This document shows positions 41,173 through 49,613 of a stretch of DNA of 64,000 bases, one piece after another. Under the pieces are notes generated by a model. That model was not told the DNA's origin. It made no database searches and worked only from the letters and a program-made list of their open reading frames with translations. Each line of letters opens with the position of its first letter. Position 1 is the first letter of the stretch. Source of the DNA: Anaerolineaceae bacterium (GTDB taxonomy: Bacteria; Chloroflexota; Anaerolineae; Aggregatilineales; Phototrophicaceae). The stretch is from positions 682,001-746,000 of the forward strand of contig JACKCH010000010.1 of assembly GCA_020634115.1 (NCBI GenBank). Direction: 5' to 3'. The translations under genes and the position numbers were made by a program.

Positions 41173-43626
41173 TCACCGCGTAAACTCCCCGATCAACACC
41201 TGGCCGTCCGCCGCGCCGGGGACAGCCGACAGCACCGCGAATCCCTGAATCGTCTCCGGGCCGGTGAAGGTGTACCACCCGGCATACACCCGGTATGCGC
41301 CCCCTGGCAGGTCATCCGGCAGCGTAATCGTCACGACTTCAACGCGCTGCTCCCCGGCGGACTGTACCCCTAATGGGTAGTCATCCTGGGCGCTGAGCGT
41401 CCCGGTGGCATCCACCACATGCACAAAGCGCACATCCTGGTCGGTGCGGGGCTGGTCAAATGTCCAGTCCAGCGCCACTACTACCTGATTTTCGGTTACG
41501 TCCAGCACGGCGGCATTCAACAGACGTAAACCGTCCGCGAATGTTATGCCCTCAGTTGGCTCTGCCGGGATAAAGGCCGTTTCCGGCGTACTGACCGGCG
41601 TCACCCCCGGACACGTCATCGGCGGAATCACCTGGGCCGGACAGGGCGGGTCAGTGGTCAGGGTGACGGTGTGGAAACCGGGAGTCAGCGGAAAAGCGAG
41701 GCGCAGCGGCGTTTCACCCGTGATGAACTGGCGGTAAACCGGCACGTCATCTAATAGAAGAACCGCCTCCCGACCAGTGGCATCAAGTGCGACACGGTAC
41801 TCCGCCCAACCGGATTCGGGCGCGTACAGGTAGGTGTTGGAGGCGGCATCCAGCGCGGCAAAACCCGGCTGTTCGTCGGTGGGCGGCACATTGAACAGGG
41901 CGAGTTGATCGTCACTGAAAAATGGCTCACCTAGCTGCGTTCTGGCTGTCTCGTAAAGCGTGTTTTGCGGGTCATACTGGCGGTGGACGATGACCACATC
42001 CGCGCCCGCCGCTTGCAGGAGTGCCGGGTCGAGCGTCGCCAGCAGCGCGAGTTTGGCGGGACTCACCGGCGTTTTGCGCGTGACCTGCCCGGCGATAAGC
42101 GGCTTTTCGTGGGCGGTTTGTAGGTAAATGGCATCTTTAGCGGCCAGCACGTTATCCCAGGGGAGATTGAACACGGCGCGAATATCGTCGCGCTGCGCCA
42201 GCGCCGCCACTGGCTGCGGGATGTCCGCCGGACGTACCGGCAGCGGCCAGAACGATTGGTATTCCCACAGGGTAAAGGTCATCATGAAGATGAAGAGGGC
42301 GATGGTCGGGGCATGAACTATCATGCCCTTTGGTTGATTCACAGAATGGTTTTCTCGCAGATGGGGCGCACGGCGGTGCGCCCCTACCGAAACGGTAGAA
42401 AGACGCGATTCAATCCAGCCCGCCCACACATCCCAGCCGTACCCGGCCAGCACCGCCACCGCCAGCGCCAGGGCAAACCCGAAACGCCCCGGCGTCCGCG
42501 CCAGACTGAACAGCGGCCAGTTTTCGACCAGCGCCCAGGGCAAGGGGATGAGAGTCTGGTAATCGCCCGTTGTCACCGTGAGCGGGGTATTAAACACTTT
42601 GAGCAGCGGCCCTAATGAGAGAATCCAGGCGACAGCCGCCAGCAGCAGCCACCAACGGGCGGGTTTACGCCGCCAGACCGCAGCAACCGCCAACAGTGCG
42701 GCGGCCAACCCGATATAGCTGGAACCTTCAACGATGTTGACGCCCAGGATGGCGTGGGTATACGCCCACTGCCCGAACAGCGGATGGTTAAATGAGGGGG
42801 TGACGATGCCAAGCAGGTCGGCGCTGAAGTCCACGACGCCGCTTTCAGCAGAATAGGCGCTGGTGTTGACGGTAGCCGAAAACACCGGCAGCAAAAACAC
42901 CAACAGAATCGCACTGCCGGCTACGCCCACGATGACGACTCGCGCTAACACTCGCCAGTCACGCCGGACGAGCAGCGCGAGGGCGAACACGCCGGTTAGG
43001 GGCAGCAGCGTATAGATGAGTTGCAGTGTGTGGCCTAACGGCACGAGGACGAATAACAGCACGGCCAGCGCGATAGCTCGTAACGCCCGCCCGTGTGTAT
43101 CGCGCAGGCGGAAGAGAGCATAGGCGTACAGCGGCAGCGGCCACTGCACCAACAGGCCGCCATGCCCCCCCGCCAGATGCCCTTGCATGACCGGCGCGGC
43201 CAGGAAAACCAGCCCACCGAGTAGTCCCGAAGCCTGGTTTCCGGTGAGTTTCGATACCAGGAAATACGCCGCCCAACCGTTAAGCGCCAGGGTGAGCAGG
43301 ACAAACAGGTTATAGGCGGCGGGCAGCGGCAGGAAAAACGCGAACAGCCAACCGGGGAAGAATTGCAGCGGGTTTGACCACAGAATCACGCCTTCGATGC
43401 CATTGGGGTAGCCCAGCAGCGGTTGGAAAAACAACGGTTGGCCGGTTTGTAAGGCGTGCTTCATCCACCAGATATGCCGTGACATTTCGTGCGCGTCCCC
43501 GAACGCATACCCGGCGAAGGCGCTGCTCATCACTGTGACCAGCGGCCAGGTGATAACGACAGCGACCAGCAGGTAAAACGCATACCCGGCGAAATGGCGG
43601 CGGAGCGGGTGATTCAAAAACGTCAC
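41173..43626 (-). CDS. Large multi-spanning membrane protein, GT-C glycosyltransferase-like (palindrome insert)
   Basis: 817 residues, GTG start with GAGGT upstream. About 12 helices in the first 480 residues; the first external loop has FGDAHEMSRHIWWMKHALQTGQPLFFQPLLGYPNG, resembling the D/E-containing loop of GT-C/YfhO-type proteins. The C-terminal 330 residues are beta-rich and extracytoplasmic. About residues 413-440 (VGAHRRAPHLRENHSVNQPKG) are encoded by two palindromes (42305-42387) between two helices. Function in surface glycan or lipid modification is inferred. Confidence 0.82.
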   Translation of the reverse strand: MTFLNHPLRRHFAGYAFYLLVAVVITWPLVTVMSSAFAGYAFGDAHEMSRHIWWMKHALQTGQPLFFQPLLGYPNGIEGVILWSNPLQFFPGWLFAFFLPLPAAYNLFVLLTLALNGWAAYFLVSKLTGNQASGLLGGLVFLAAPVMQGHLAGGHGGLLVQWPLPLYAYALFRLRDTHGRALRAIALAVLLFVLVPLGHTLQLIYTLLPLTGVFALALLVRRDWRVLARVVIVGVAGSAILLVFLLPVFSATVNTSAYSAESGVVDFSADLLGIVTPSFNHPLFGQWAYTHAILGVNIVEGSSYIGLAAALLAVAAVWRRKPARWWLLLAAVAWILSLGPLLKVFNTPLTVTTGDYQTLIPLPWALVENWPLFSLARTPGRFGFALALAVAVLAGYGWDVWAGWIESRLSTVSVGAHRRAPHLRENHSVNQPKGMIVHAPTIALFIFMMTFTLWEYQSFWPLPVRPADIPQPVAALAQRDDIRAVFNLPWDNVLAAKDAIYLQTAHEKPLIAGQVTRKTPVSPAKLALLATLDPALLQAAGADVVIVHRQYDPQNTLYETARTQLGEPFFSDDQLALFNVPPTDEQPGFAALDAASNTYLYAPESGWAEYRVALDATGREAVLLLDDVPVYRQFITGETPLRLAFPLTPGFHTVTLTTDPPCPAQVIPPMTCPGVTPVSTPETAFIPAEPTEGITFADGLRLLNAAVLDVTENQVVVALDWTFDQPRTDQDVRFVHVVDATGTLSAQDDYPLGVQSAGEQRVEVVTITLPDDLPGGAYRVYAGWYTFTGPETIQGFAVLSAVPGAADGQVLIGEFTR
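42305..42332. repeat. REP-like palindrome R10 (in coding sequence)
   Basis: Degenerate copy of R1: GTCGGGG foot, CATGA/TCATG core, right foot decayed. Confidence 0.75.
42360..42387. repeat. REP-like palindrome R11 (in coding sequence)
   Basis: GGGGCGCACGG/CGGTGCGCCCC core with right foot CTAC intact and left foot GATG. R10 and R11 are 27 bp apart, echoing the R1-R2 composite. Confidence 0.85.
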
Positions 43627-43974
43627 GGCAAAACCTCGGTGGATGATTTTTTGTCAGGTGCTTTATGTGATATGAGTCGGGATCGAGTCGTCAGTTTTCC
43701 GTCATCAGTGGTCAGAAAACCCCAGATGCTAACCAGCTAAGATGCTCAAAGCGAGAGGCCAGCAGCCAGAAAAGTATCGCGTTCGTACTTCACATAAGCC
43801 GTATTATTGTCCAGCAAAGCGGGCGGAATGTCGAGGCGCGAACGGGGATTTTCACGCTGGTCGGGGGCGATATGGGAACAAAATCGCCCGGAAATACGTC
43901 TGGAAGGCAGGAACATTCCCCCGATGAGCGGGGTATAATCGGAGTTGGTAGTCTGTGGGAGAAGGAGACTCAAA
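43627..43974. other. Divergent intergenic region before serpin gene
   Basis: 348 bp without a credible gene. A TATAAT box at 43934-43939 lies 36 bases before the serpin start; no clear -35. A CCCCG...CGGGG short stem precedes it. Confidence 0.5.
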
Positions 43975-45219
43975 ATGTCTAAGATACTGCTGATTTTCTG
44001 CTGTTTGTTGGTCATCAGTCCGGCGGGGTGGGCGTTGCAGGCCCAGGACGACCCGATGGTGGTGGCGGTTAAGGATAACAATGCGTTTGCATTCGACCTG
44101 TATCAACAGATCGCCGGGGTGAACGACGGGAACTTTGTCTATTCGCCGCTGAGTGTCTCACTGGCGCTGGCGATGACGTATGACGGGGCGCTGGGAACCA
44201 CAGCGGAGAATATGGCGACAACACTACACTTTTCGCTGGATAAGGCTGAACTCAACCAGGCATTGGCGATGCTGACGGCGGAACTGCTGAAAAACGGAAA
44301 TTCGCAGGATGGCGATATCGGCCCGGAGCGCCAACTGTCGATTGCCAACAGTCTGTGGGGAGAACAGGCCTTCCCGTTCAAGCCGGACTTTGTCGCTGAA
44401 CTGCAATCCACCTATGGGGCAGGGCTGGAACTGGTGGACTTCATCCAGGCCGCCGAAGATGCCCGCCAGATGATTAACACCTGGGTGGAAGACCATACCA
44501 ATGGCCTGATTAAAGACATTGTGCCGCCCGGCGCGGTGGACGCCATGACACGCCTCGTGCTGGTGAATGCCATCTACTTTAAGTCGAACTGGATGAATGC
44601 CTTTAACCCGGTGCTGACGCAGGATCAGACCTTCACGCTGCTGGATGACAGCACGGTGGATGTGCCGATGATGCACTTGCAGGAGCGTCTGCTGTATGCG
44701 GCGGGAGAGAACTATCAGGCGATCAGCCTGCCGTATGGGGGTGGGCTGGCGATGGAGATATACCTGCCGAATCCGGGTGAGTTTGAAGCTTTCGAGGCTA
44801 GTTTCACGCCGGACATGCTACTAATGCTCCGTAATAGTGCGACCTTCGAGGATGTGCTGCTGACGCTGCCGAAGTGGAAGACCGAAGCGGATATTCCGTT
44901 GAGCGAACTCCTGGCGGGGATGGGCATGGCGAGCGCCTTTGCGCCGGACGCGGATTTTACTGGTATGTTTGACACGACACAGACCAACGAGAACCTGTTT
45001 ATCAGTGCAGTGCTGCACAAAGCGTTCATCAGTGTGGACGAAAACGGCACCGAAGCCGCCGCCGCAACAGCTATCGTCATGAGAGCGACCAGCGCCATGC
45101 CGAATCCCGCCAGGCCGGTGAATTTCGTGGCAGACCATCCGTATATTTACACGATTGTCGACCAGAACACCGGGTCGGTGTTGTTCATGGGGCGTGTGAT
45201 GAATCCCTCGGTGGAGTAG
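43975..45219 (+). CDS. Secreted serpin (serine protease inhibitor)
   Basis: 414 residues from the ATG at 43975 (GAAGGAG upstream); signal peptide ending near WALQAQ. Classic serpin blocks: NDGNFVYSPLSVSLALAMTYDGA, ANSLWGEQAFPF, LVNAIYFKSNWMNAFNP, hinge ENGTEAAAATA and FVADHPYIYTIVDQNTGSVLFMGRVMNP. The small-residue hinge predicts a true inhibitory serpin. Counting 15 residues from the hinge Gly puts P1-P1' at Thr-Ser in MRATSAM, which would suit elastase-like proteases, though Met/Arg nearby are alternatives. Protects the cell surface or an extracellular enzyme from proteolysis (inference). Confidence 0.95.
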   Translation: MSKILLIFCCLLVISPAGWALQAQDDPMVVAVKDNNAFAFDLYQQIAGVNDGNFVYSPLSVSLALAMTYDGALGTTAENMATTLHFSLDKAELNQALAMLTAELLKNGNSQDGDIGPERQLSIANSLWGEQAFPFKPDFVAELQSTYGAGLELVDFIQAAEDARQMINTWVEDHTNGLIKDIVPPGAVDAMTRLVLVNAIYFKSNWMNAFNPVLTQDQTFTLLDDSTVDVPMMHLQERLLYAAGENYQAISLPYGGGLAMEIYLPNPGEFEAFEASFTPDMLLMLRNSATFEDVLLTLPKWKTEADIPLSELLAGMGMASAFAPDADFTGMFDTTQTNENLFISAVLHKAFISVDENGTEAAAATAIVMRATSAMPNPARPVNFVADHPYIYTIVDQNTGSVLFMGRVMNPSVE

Positions 45220-45236
45220 TTTCGGTCTGACCAGTA

Positions 45237-45264
45237 ACCAGGGCGCACCGCCATGCGCTCCTAC
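45237..45264. repeat. REP-like palindrome R12, degenerate (intergenic)
   Basis: GGGCGCACCG/CCATGCGCTCCTAC; right foot CTAC kept, left foot lost. Eighteen bases after the serpin stop. Confidence 0.65.
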
Positions 45265-45360
45265 ATACCCCTACATTGATCTTCGCCGCTGTAGGTGGTG
45301 GGTTTTACGGGACGCCACTATAATTGCGGGAAAATGACCACACTATAAGGGGTATTTTCA

Positions 45361-46434
45361 ATGTCATTTGATCGTGTTGTGAAGCTGCTGCTGGTGTTTG
45401 TGCCAGTGGCGCTGGTAGCGGATTTTGTTCTGCATCTTGACCCGGTGCTGATCTTTATTTTCGCGGCGCTGGCGGTGATCCCGCTGGCCGACCTGGTGGG
45501 TGAAGCCACCGAGGAACTGGCCGTTTACACCGGCCCGAAAATCGGTGGGCTGCTGAACGCCACCCTGGGGAACGCCGCTGAACTGATTATCACCATCTTT
45601 GCAATCCATGAGGGACTGATTGATCTGGTGAAAGCCTCCATCATTGGTTCGATTCTGGGGAATCTGCTGCTGGTATTGGGTTTCAGCATCCTGATCGGCG
45701 GGTTGAAGAATGGCTTGCAAACGTTTGACCGGCGCACGGCAGGGCTGAACGCCACTATGCTGATTCTGGTGGTGGTGGCGCTCATGGTGCCGTCGCTCTT
45801 TGATGCGGCGATTCAGGATAATCTGGCCGCCGAGCTTGGCCTGAGCGAGGGTGTGGCCGTCGTGATGATTATCATCTACGGCCTGAGTGTGTTGTACACC
45901 TTTTCCGGTGGAGCTGGTACTTCCCGCGAGGCCGCCCACCATGAAGCTAAATGGAAGCCGCGTTTCGCTATCGGCGTGCTGGTCGTCGCCACCCTGGGCA
46001 TCGTCTTTATGAGTGAAATCCTGGTCGGGGCAGTGGAACCGGTCACGGAACAGTTGGGGCTAACGGAATTCTTTATCGGCATTATCATCATTCCGCTGGT
46101 GGGTAACGTGGCCGAACACCTGGTCGCGGTGCAGGTAGCGATCAAGAACAAGATGGAACTGAGCCTGGCAGTGTCGCTGGGCTCAAGCCTGCAAATCGCG
46201 CTGTTTGTCGCGCCAGTATTGGTGTTTGTCAGCCTGTTGATGGGCGGCGAGACGCTGCTGCTGGTCTTTAACACATTTGAATTAGTCGCGGTCACAGCGG
46301 CGGCGCTGGTGGCGGCGTTTATTGCGCTGGATGGCGAGTCGAACTGGTTGGAAGGGGCGATGCTGCTGGCGGTTTACCTGATGATTGCGCTGGCGTTCTA
46401 CTTCCTACCTGCTGTGAATGCGCTGCCGCATTAG
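45361..46434 (+). CDS. Ca2+/H+ antiporter (CaCA family, Cax/ChaA type)
   Basis: 357 residues with 11 or so helices. The two inverted alpha repeats carry GNAAELIITIFAIHEGLIDLVKASIIGSILGNLL and GNVAEHLVAVQVAIKNKMELSLAVSLGSSLQIALF, with the essential Glu residues of cation/proton exchangers. An acidic-poor loop separates the halves. Ribosome site AAGGGG; a TATAAT box lies at 45319-45324. Exports calcium using the proton gradient. The next gene starts 14 bp after the stop. Confidence 0.95.
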   Translation: MSFDRVVKLLLVFVPVALVADFVLHLDPVLIFIFAALAVIPLADLVGEATEELAVYTGPKIGGLLNATLGNAAELIITIFAIHEGLIDLVKASIIGSILGNLLLVLGFSILIGGLKNGLQTFDRRTAGLNATMLILVVVALMVPSLFDAAIQDNLAAELGLSEGVAVVMIIIYGLSVLYTFSGGAGTSREAAHHEAKWKPRFAIGVLVVATLGIVFMSEILVGAVEPVTEQLGLTEFFIGIIIIPLVGNVAEHLVAVQVAIKNKMELSLAVSLGSSLQIALFVAPVLVFVSLLMGGETLLLVFNTFELVAVTAAALVAAFIALDGESNWLEGAMLLAVYLMIALAFYFLPAVNALPH

Positions 46435-46448
46435 TGGAGGTTGTTGAT

Positions 46449-47384
46449 ATGCCACCGCAAATACTGGTTGTGGGCGGATTGACGCTGGATATGACCTTTG
46501 CACTGCGCGAATGGCCGCAGCCGAACAGCGCCGTCCACACCGACTCGGCCCGGATCGAGCCGGGCGGAAAAGGGCTGAATCAGGCGGTTGCTGCCCGTCG
46601 CCTGGGAGCAGATGCCGCCCTGGTGGGCTGTGTGGGGCGTGATTTCGCCGGGGATTTCATTGTTGAGACGCTGCAACAAGAAGGAATCGCCGCTGATTTC
46701 GTCTGTCGTCACCCCACCGCCGCGACTACCCTGGTCACGATCCTGGTGCATAATCAGCAGCCGGGGTTTATTAGCCGACCCGGCGCAAGCAAATGGGTTC
46801 AGGCGGAAACTGTCCGCGAAGCGGTGTCCGGGCTGCCCCCTGACTCGATTGTGCTGGTGAATTACGAGGTTACGGAAGAAGTCATGGCAAGTGCATTACA
46901 GACCGCCCGTGCTGCCGGACTGACAACCATCCTCAACCCTGCGCCGCTGGGCGGGCCACTGATGAACAGCGATCACCTTGCCCTGGCGGACTATGTGATT
47001 CCCAATTTGGGGGAAGGGCGTCTATTGGTGGGGGACAAAAGCGCCCCCCCGGAGGACATCGTGCGCAGTCTGCTCGCTCAAGGCACGGGAGCGGTCTGCC
47101 TGACGTTGGGTGAGGACGGTTGCCTATTCGCCCGGCAAGAGCCATCGTCGGAGATCATCAGGCAGCCGACTTTCCGGATCGAGGCGGTGGATACCACCGG
47201 GGCGAGTGATGCGTTCTGCGGGGCATTTGCGGTAGCCGTAGCCGAGCAGCGCCCTGTGCGGGACGCTTTGCGCTTCGCCAGCGCCGCCGCAGCACTGGCC
47301 TGTACTGTCACCGGCGGGATGCCAGCGATGCCCCAGCGGGCCGCGGTGGACGGCCTCTTAACTCGTCGCCGGATTGAAGATTGA
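46449..47384 (+). CDS. PfkB-family carbohydrate kinase (ribokinase-like)
   Basis: 311 residues from the ATG at 46449, with GGAGG upstream spanning the antiporter stop. N-terminal PGGKGLNQAVAARRLGADAALVGCVGRD (substrate-side GGK-N motif) and C-terminal DTTGASDAFCGAF (catalytic Asp; Ser replaces the usual Gly of GAGD). These mark a ribokinase-type sugar kinase; exact sugar unknown. Co-transcription with the antiporter is likely from spacing, without clear functional link. Confidence 0.92.
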   Translation: MPPQILVVGGLTLDMTFALREWPQPNSAVHTDSARIEPGGKGLNQAVAARRLGADAALVGCVGRDFAGDFIVETLQQEGIAADFVCRHPTAATTLVTILVHNQQPGFISRPGASKWVQAETVREAVSGLPPDSIVLVNYEVTEEVMASALQTARAAGLTTILNPAPLGGPLMNSDHLALADYVIPNLGEGRLLVGDKSAPPEDIVRSLLAQGTGAVCLTLGEDGCLFARQEPSSEIIRQPTFRIEAVDTTGASDAFCGAFAVAVAEQRPVRDALRFASAAAALACTVTGGMPAMPQRAAVDGLLTRRRIED

Positions 47385-47614
47385 GCGGTCAACTTTGATG
47401 CTGACCAACCCATACCCCAGCAATTGGACTGGTAAGCGGCGCACCAGCGGAAACCTAGTGAACAGCCCAGCCATTGAACGCCCGCCGACGGACTAGACAA
47501 TGGCCTCTTCATTCCCGCTCAGACGCGGATTTTTACCACGTTTTTACAGCCCGATTACCAATGCAGGGTACAATATCCATAGACGGCACAATTTGCTGTG
47601 GAGGAGTTCTTTCC

Positions 47615-49390
47615 ATGTCTAAATCATTTCTGTTTCGTTATTTGCTGCTGGCGCTCCTGGTGGGGCTGCTGCTGACCGGAGTCCCGACGTTCGCCCAGGG
47701 AATCACCTGTGACCAAAGTGCTTCGACCCACCGGAGCCAGGGGCATGATTACTATAATGCCGGGGAGTATGCGCTGGCGATTGAGCAATACACCTGCGCA
47801 CTGGGCGCCGACCCGAACGACGCTGTATCCCGGCGGTTCCGGGGAGTGGCTTATGGCTGGCTGGGAGAATATGACAAAGCCCTGGAAGACCTGAATACTG
47901 CCATTGACCTGGATCGCTTTAGCTCAGGTGCGTATAACAATCGGGGCATTGTCTATGAACTGATGGGCGATTCTGATTCTGCCCTTACGGACTACACCCG
48001 CGCGATTGATCTGGGCGGCGAAACCTACCCCTACTACAATCGCGGCAACATTTATTATGACCGGAAAGAGTATAGCCTCGCGCTGGCTGACTATAACAAG
48101 GCGCTGGAAGACAACCCGGAATATCCTTCGGCCTATAATGGCCGGGGAATGGCCCATTATGCGATGGGCGAATACGACCTGGCGCTGACCGACTATAACA
48201 AGGCGCTGGAATACGACCCGGAATATGCTTCGGCCTATAATAACCGGGGGAACAGTTATTTTATGATGGGGGATTATGACCGGGCGATCTCCGATTACAA
48301 TCACTCGATTGAATACCGCGATGACGCTATGGAAATCCCATATTTTAACCTGGCACTGACCTATAACAACCTGGGGGACTACGAGCAGGCGTTGAGCGAT
48401 ATTAATAAGTCGCTCAACTATGATAGCGCTTACACTCGGGCGTACCTGCTGCGCGGCAATATTTACCAGACACTGGAAAACCCGGCGGGGTTTGCGGACT
48501 TCGCGCACTACGTTGACCTGATTCAAACTCGCTTAGTAGACTGGTCGGCGGAAAGCGTGATTGCCACCAGCGGGGCGCAGCTTTCGATGGAAGAAGGCGT
48601 GGTTTACCGGATGACGTTCGATGTCCTGGCCGGGCAGAATGTTAGTGCCGAGGCGAATGTCATCGATAATGCCGAACTTGACCCGCTGCTGGTCATCCTG
48701 GACTCGGAGGGCAACGCGGTTGCTGGCGATGATGACAGCGGTCTGAACCTGGATGCCGTGATTCGTAACTTTGAGCCTTCGGTTACAGATACTTATACCC
48801 TGCTGCTGACGCACGGAGACAGCGGCAGCAATGGTGAAATCAACTTCAAGTTGAGTATTGGCGGCGCAGCGATTGACGCGCCGGAAATCTATAACCTGTA
48901 TGTCGGCAACCACGCATCGGTCTTTACCACTGGTGGGGATCGGCTGAACCTGCGTTCTGGGCCGGGACTGAATTTTGATATTATTGGCCGGTTGGAAAAA
49001 GGGACAGTGGTCACGCTGGTGGAAGGGCCGCACAAGGCGAATGGCTATGCCTGGTGGCGTATTCAGACCGACGATGGCACGGTGGGCTGGTCAGTTGAAC
49101 GGGTCGAGACCGAGCAGACGCTGCAACCCGCGTTGGAGATCGGCGAACAGGCGATTGTGAATACGGTAGGTGACACGCTGAACCTGCGTTCCGGGCCGGG
49201 TGTGGCGTTCGATGTGGTGACTCAGTTAGCACGCGGTACGATGGTAACTGTGCTGGAAGGGCCGCAGTCCGGTGGCGATTTTACCTGGTGGAAGATTCGC
49301 ACTGAGGACGGAGTCGAGGGCTGGGCAGTCGAACGCGCTGATGGCGAACGCACGCTGGTTGGTGTCCCGCTGCCGCAAAACGGGGAGTAG
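47615..49390 (+). CDS. Secreted TPR + double SH3b protein
   Basis: 591 residues from the ATG at 47615 (GGAGG upstream). Signal peptide to about residue 29 (VPTFAQG). Residues 35-300 hold about eight TPR units with the recurrent DYNKALEYDPEYASAYNNRG pattern. A pre-peptidase-like beta domain (about 320-420, DPLLVILDSEGNAVAGDDDSGLNLDAVI) follows. Two bacterial SH3 domains end it, each with LNLRSGPG. The protein probably binds wall peptide and partners outside the membrane. A terminator lies 37 bases beyond. Confidence 0.9.
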   Translation: MSKSFLFRYLLLALLVGLLLTGVPTFAQGITCDQSASTHRSQGHDYYNAGEYALAIEQYTCALGADPNDAVSRRFRGVAYGWLGEYDKALEDLNTAIDLDRFSSGAYNNRGIVYELMGDSDSALTDYTRAIDLGGETYPYYNRGNIYYDRKEYSLALADYNKALEDNPEYPSAYNGRGMAHYAMGEYDLALTDYNKALEYDPEYASAYNNRGNSYFMMGDYDRAISDYNHSIEYRDDAMEIPYFNLALTYNNLGDYEQALSDINKSLNYDSAYTRAYLLRGNIYQTLENPAGFADFAHYVDLIQTRLVDWSAESVIATSGAQLSMEEGVVYRMTFDVLAGQNVSAEANVIDNAELDPLLVILDSEGNAVAGDDDSGLNLDAVIRNFEPSVTDTYTLLLTHGDSGSNGEINFKLSIGGAAIDAPEIYNLYVGNHASVFTTGGDRLNLRSGPGLNFDIIGRLEKGTVVTLVEGPHKANGYAWWRIQTDDGTVGWSVERVETEQTLQPALEIGEQAIVNTVGDTLNLRSGPGVAFDVVTQLARGTMVTVLEGPQSGGDFTWWKIRTEDGVEGWAVERADGERTLVGVPLPQNGE

Positions 49391-49426
49391 GTTTCAGACT
49401 ATTCCGCACCATTGAAGCCAACGGCT

Positions 49427-49455
49427 GGGGCATGACGGCGATCATGCCCCTTTTT
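49427..49455 (+). terminator. Rho-independent terminator with REP-like stem
   Basis: GGGGCATGA / TCATGCCCC 9-bp stem, 6-base loop, T5 tail. The arms equal those of palindrome R1, but with an opened loop and a T-run. Confidence 0.85.
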
Positions 49456-49501
49456 GATTCCGGTTCGGCCAACAACATACCACCCGTTTTATTAAAATAT
49501 T

Positions 49502-49529
49502 TTGCATCACTAAATAAACGCGATACAAT
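49502..49529 (+). promoter_or_regulatory. Promoter of radical SAM gene
   Basis: TTGCAT (49502-49507), 16-base spacer, TACAAT (49524-49529). Confidence 0.6.
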
Positions 49530-49546
49530 ATTTAGCGGCGCTAAAT
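49530..49546. promoter_or_regulatory. Operator-like palindrome at radical SAM start site
   Basis: ATTTAGCGGCGCTAAAT: 7-bp perfect arms around GGC, abutting the -10 box, where a bound regulator would block initiation. A partial half-site ACTAAATA lies in the spacer. Confidence 0.55.
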
Positions 49547-49613
49547 AGTTTCCGACGGGAAGTGTAAAGTACACAGCAGATGCTGATTCCCGCCCGAAAG
49601 AAAGGAAAACACA

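Noticed and set aside
43742..43927. 61-codon open frame before the serpin gene
   Set aside because: Overlaps the promoter region, no ribosome site, basic low-complexity composition.
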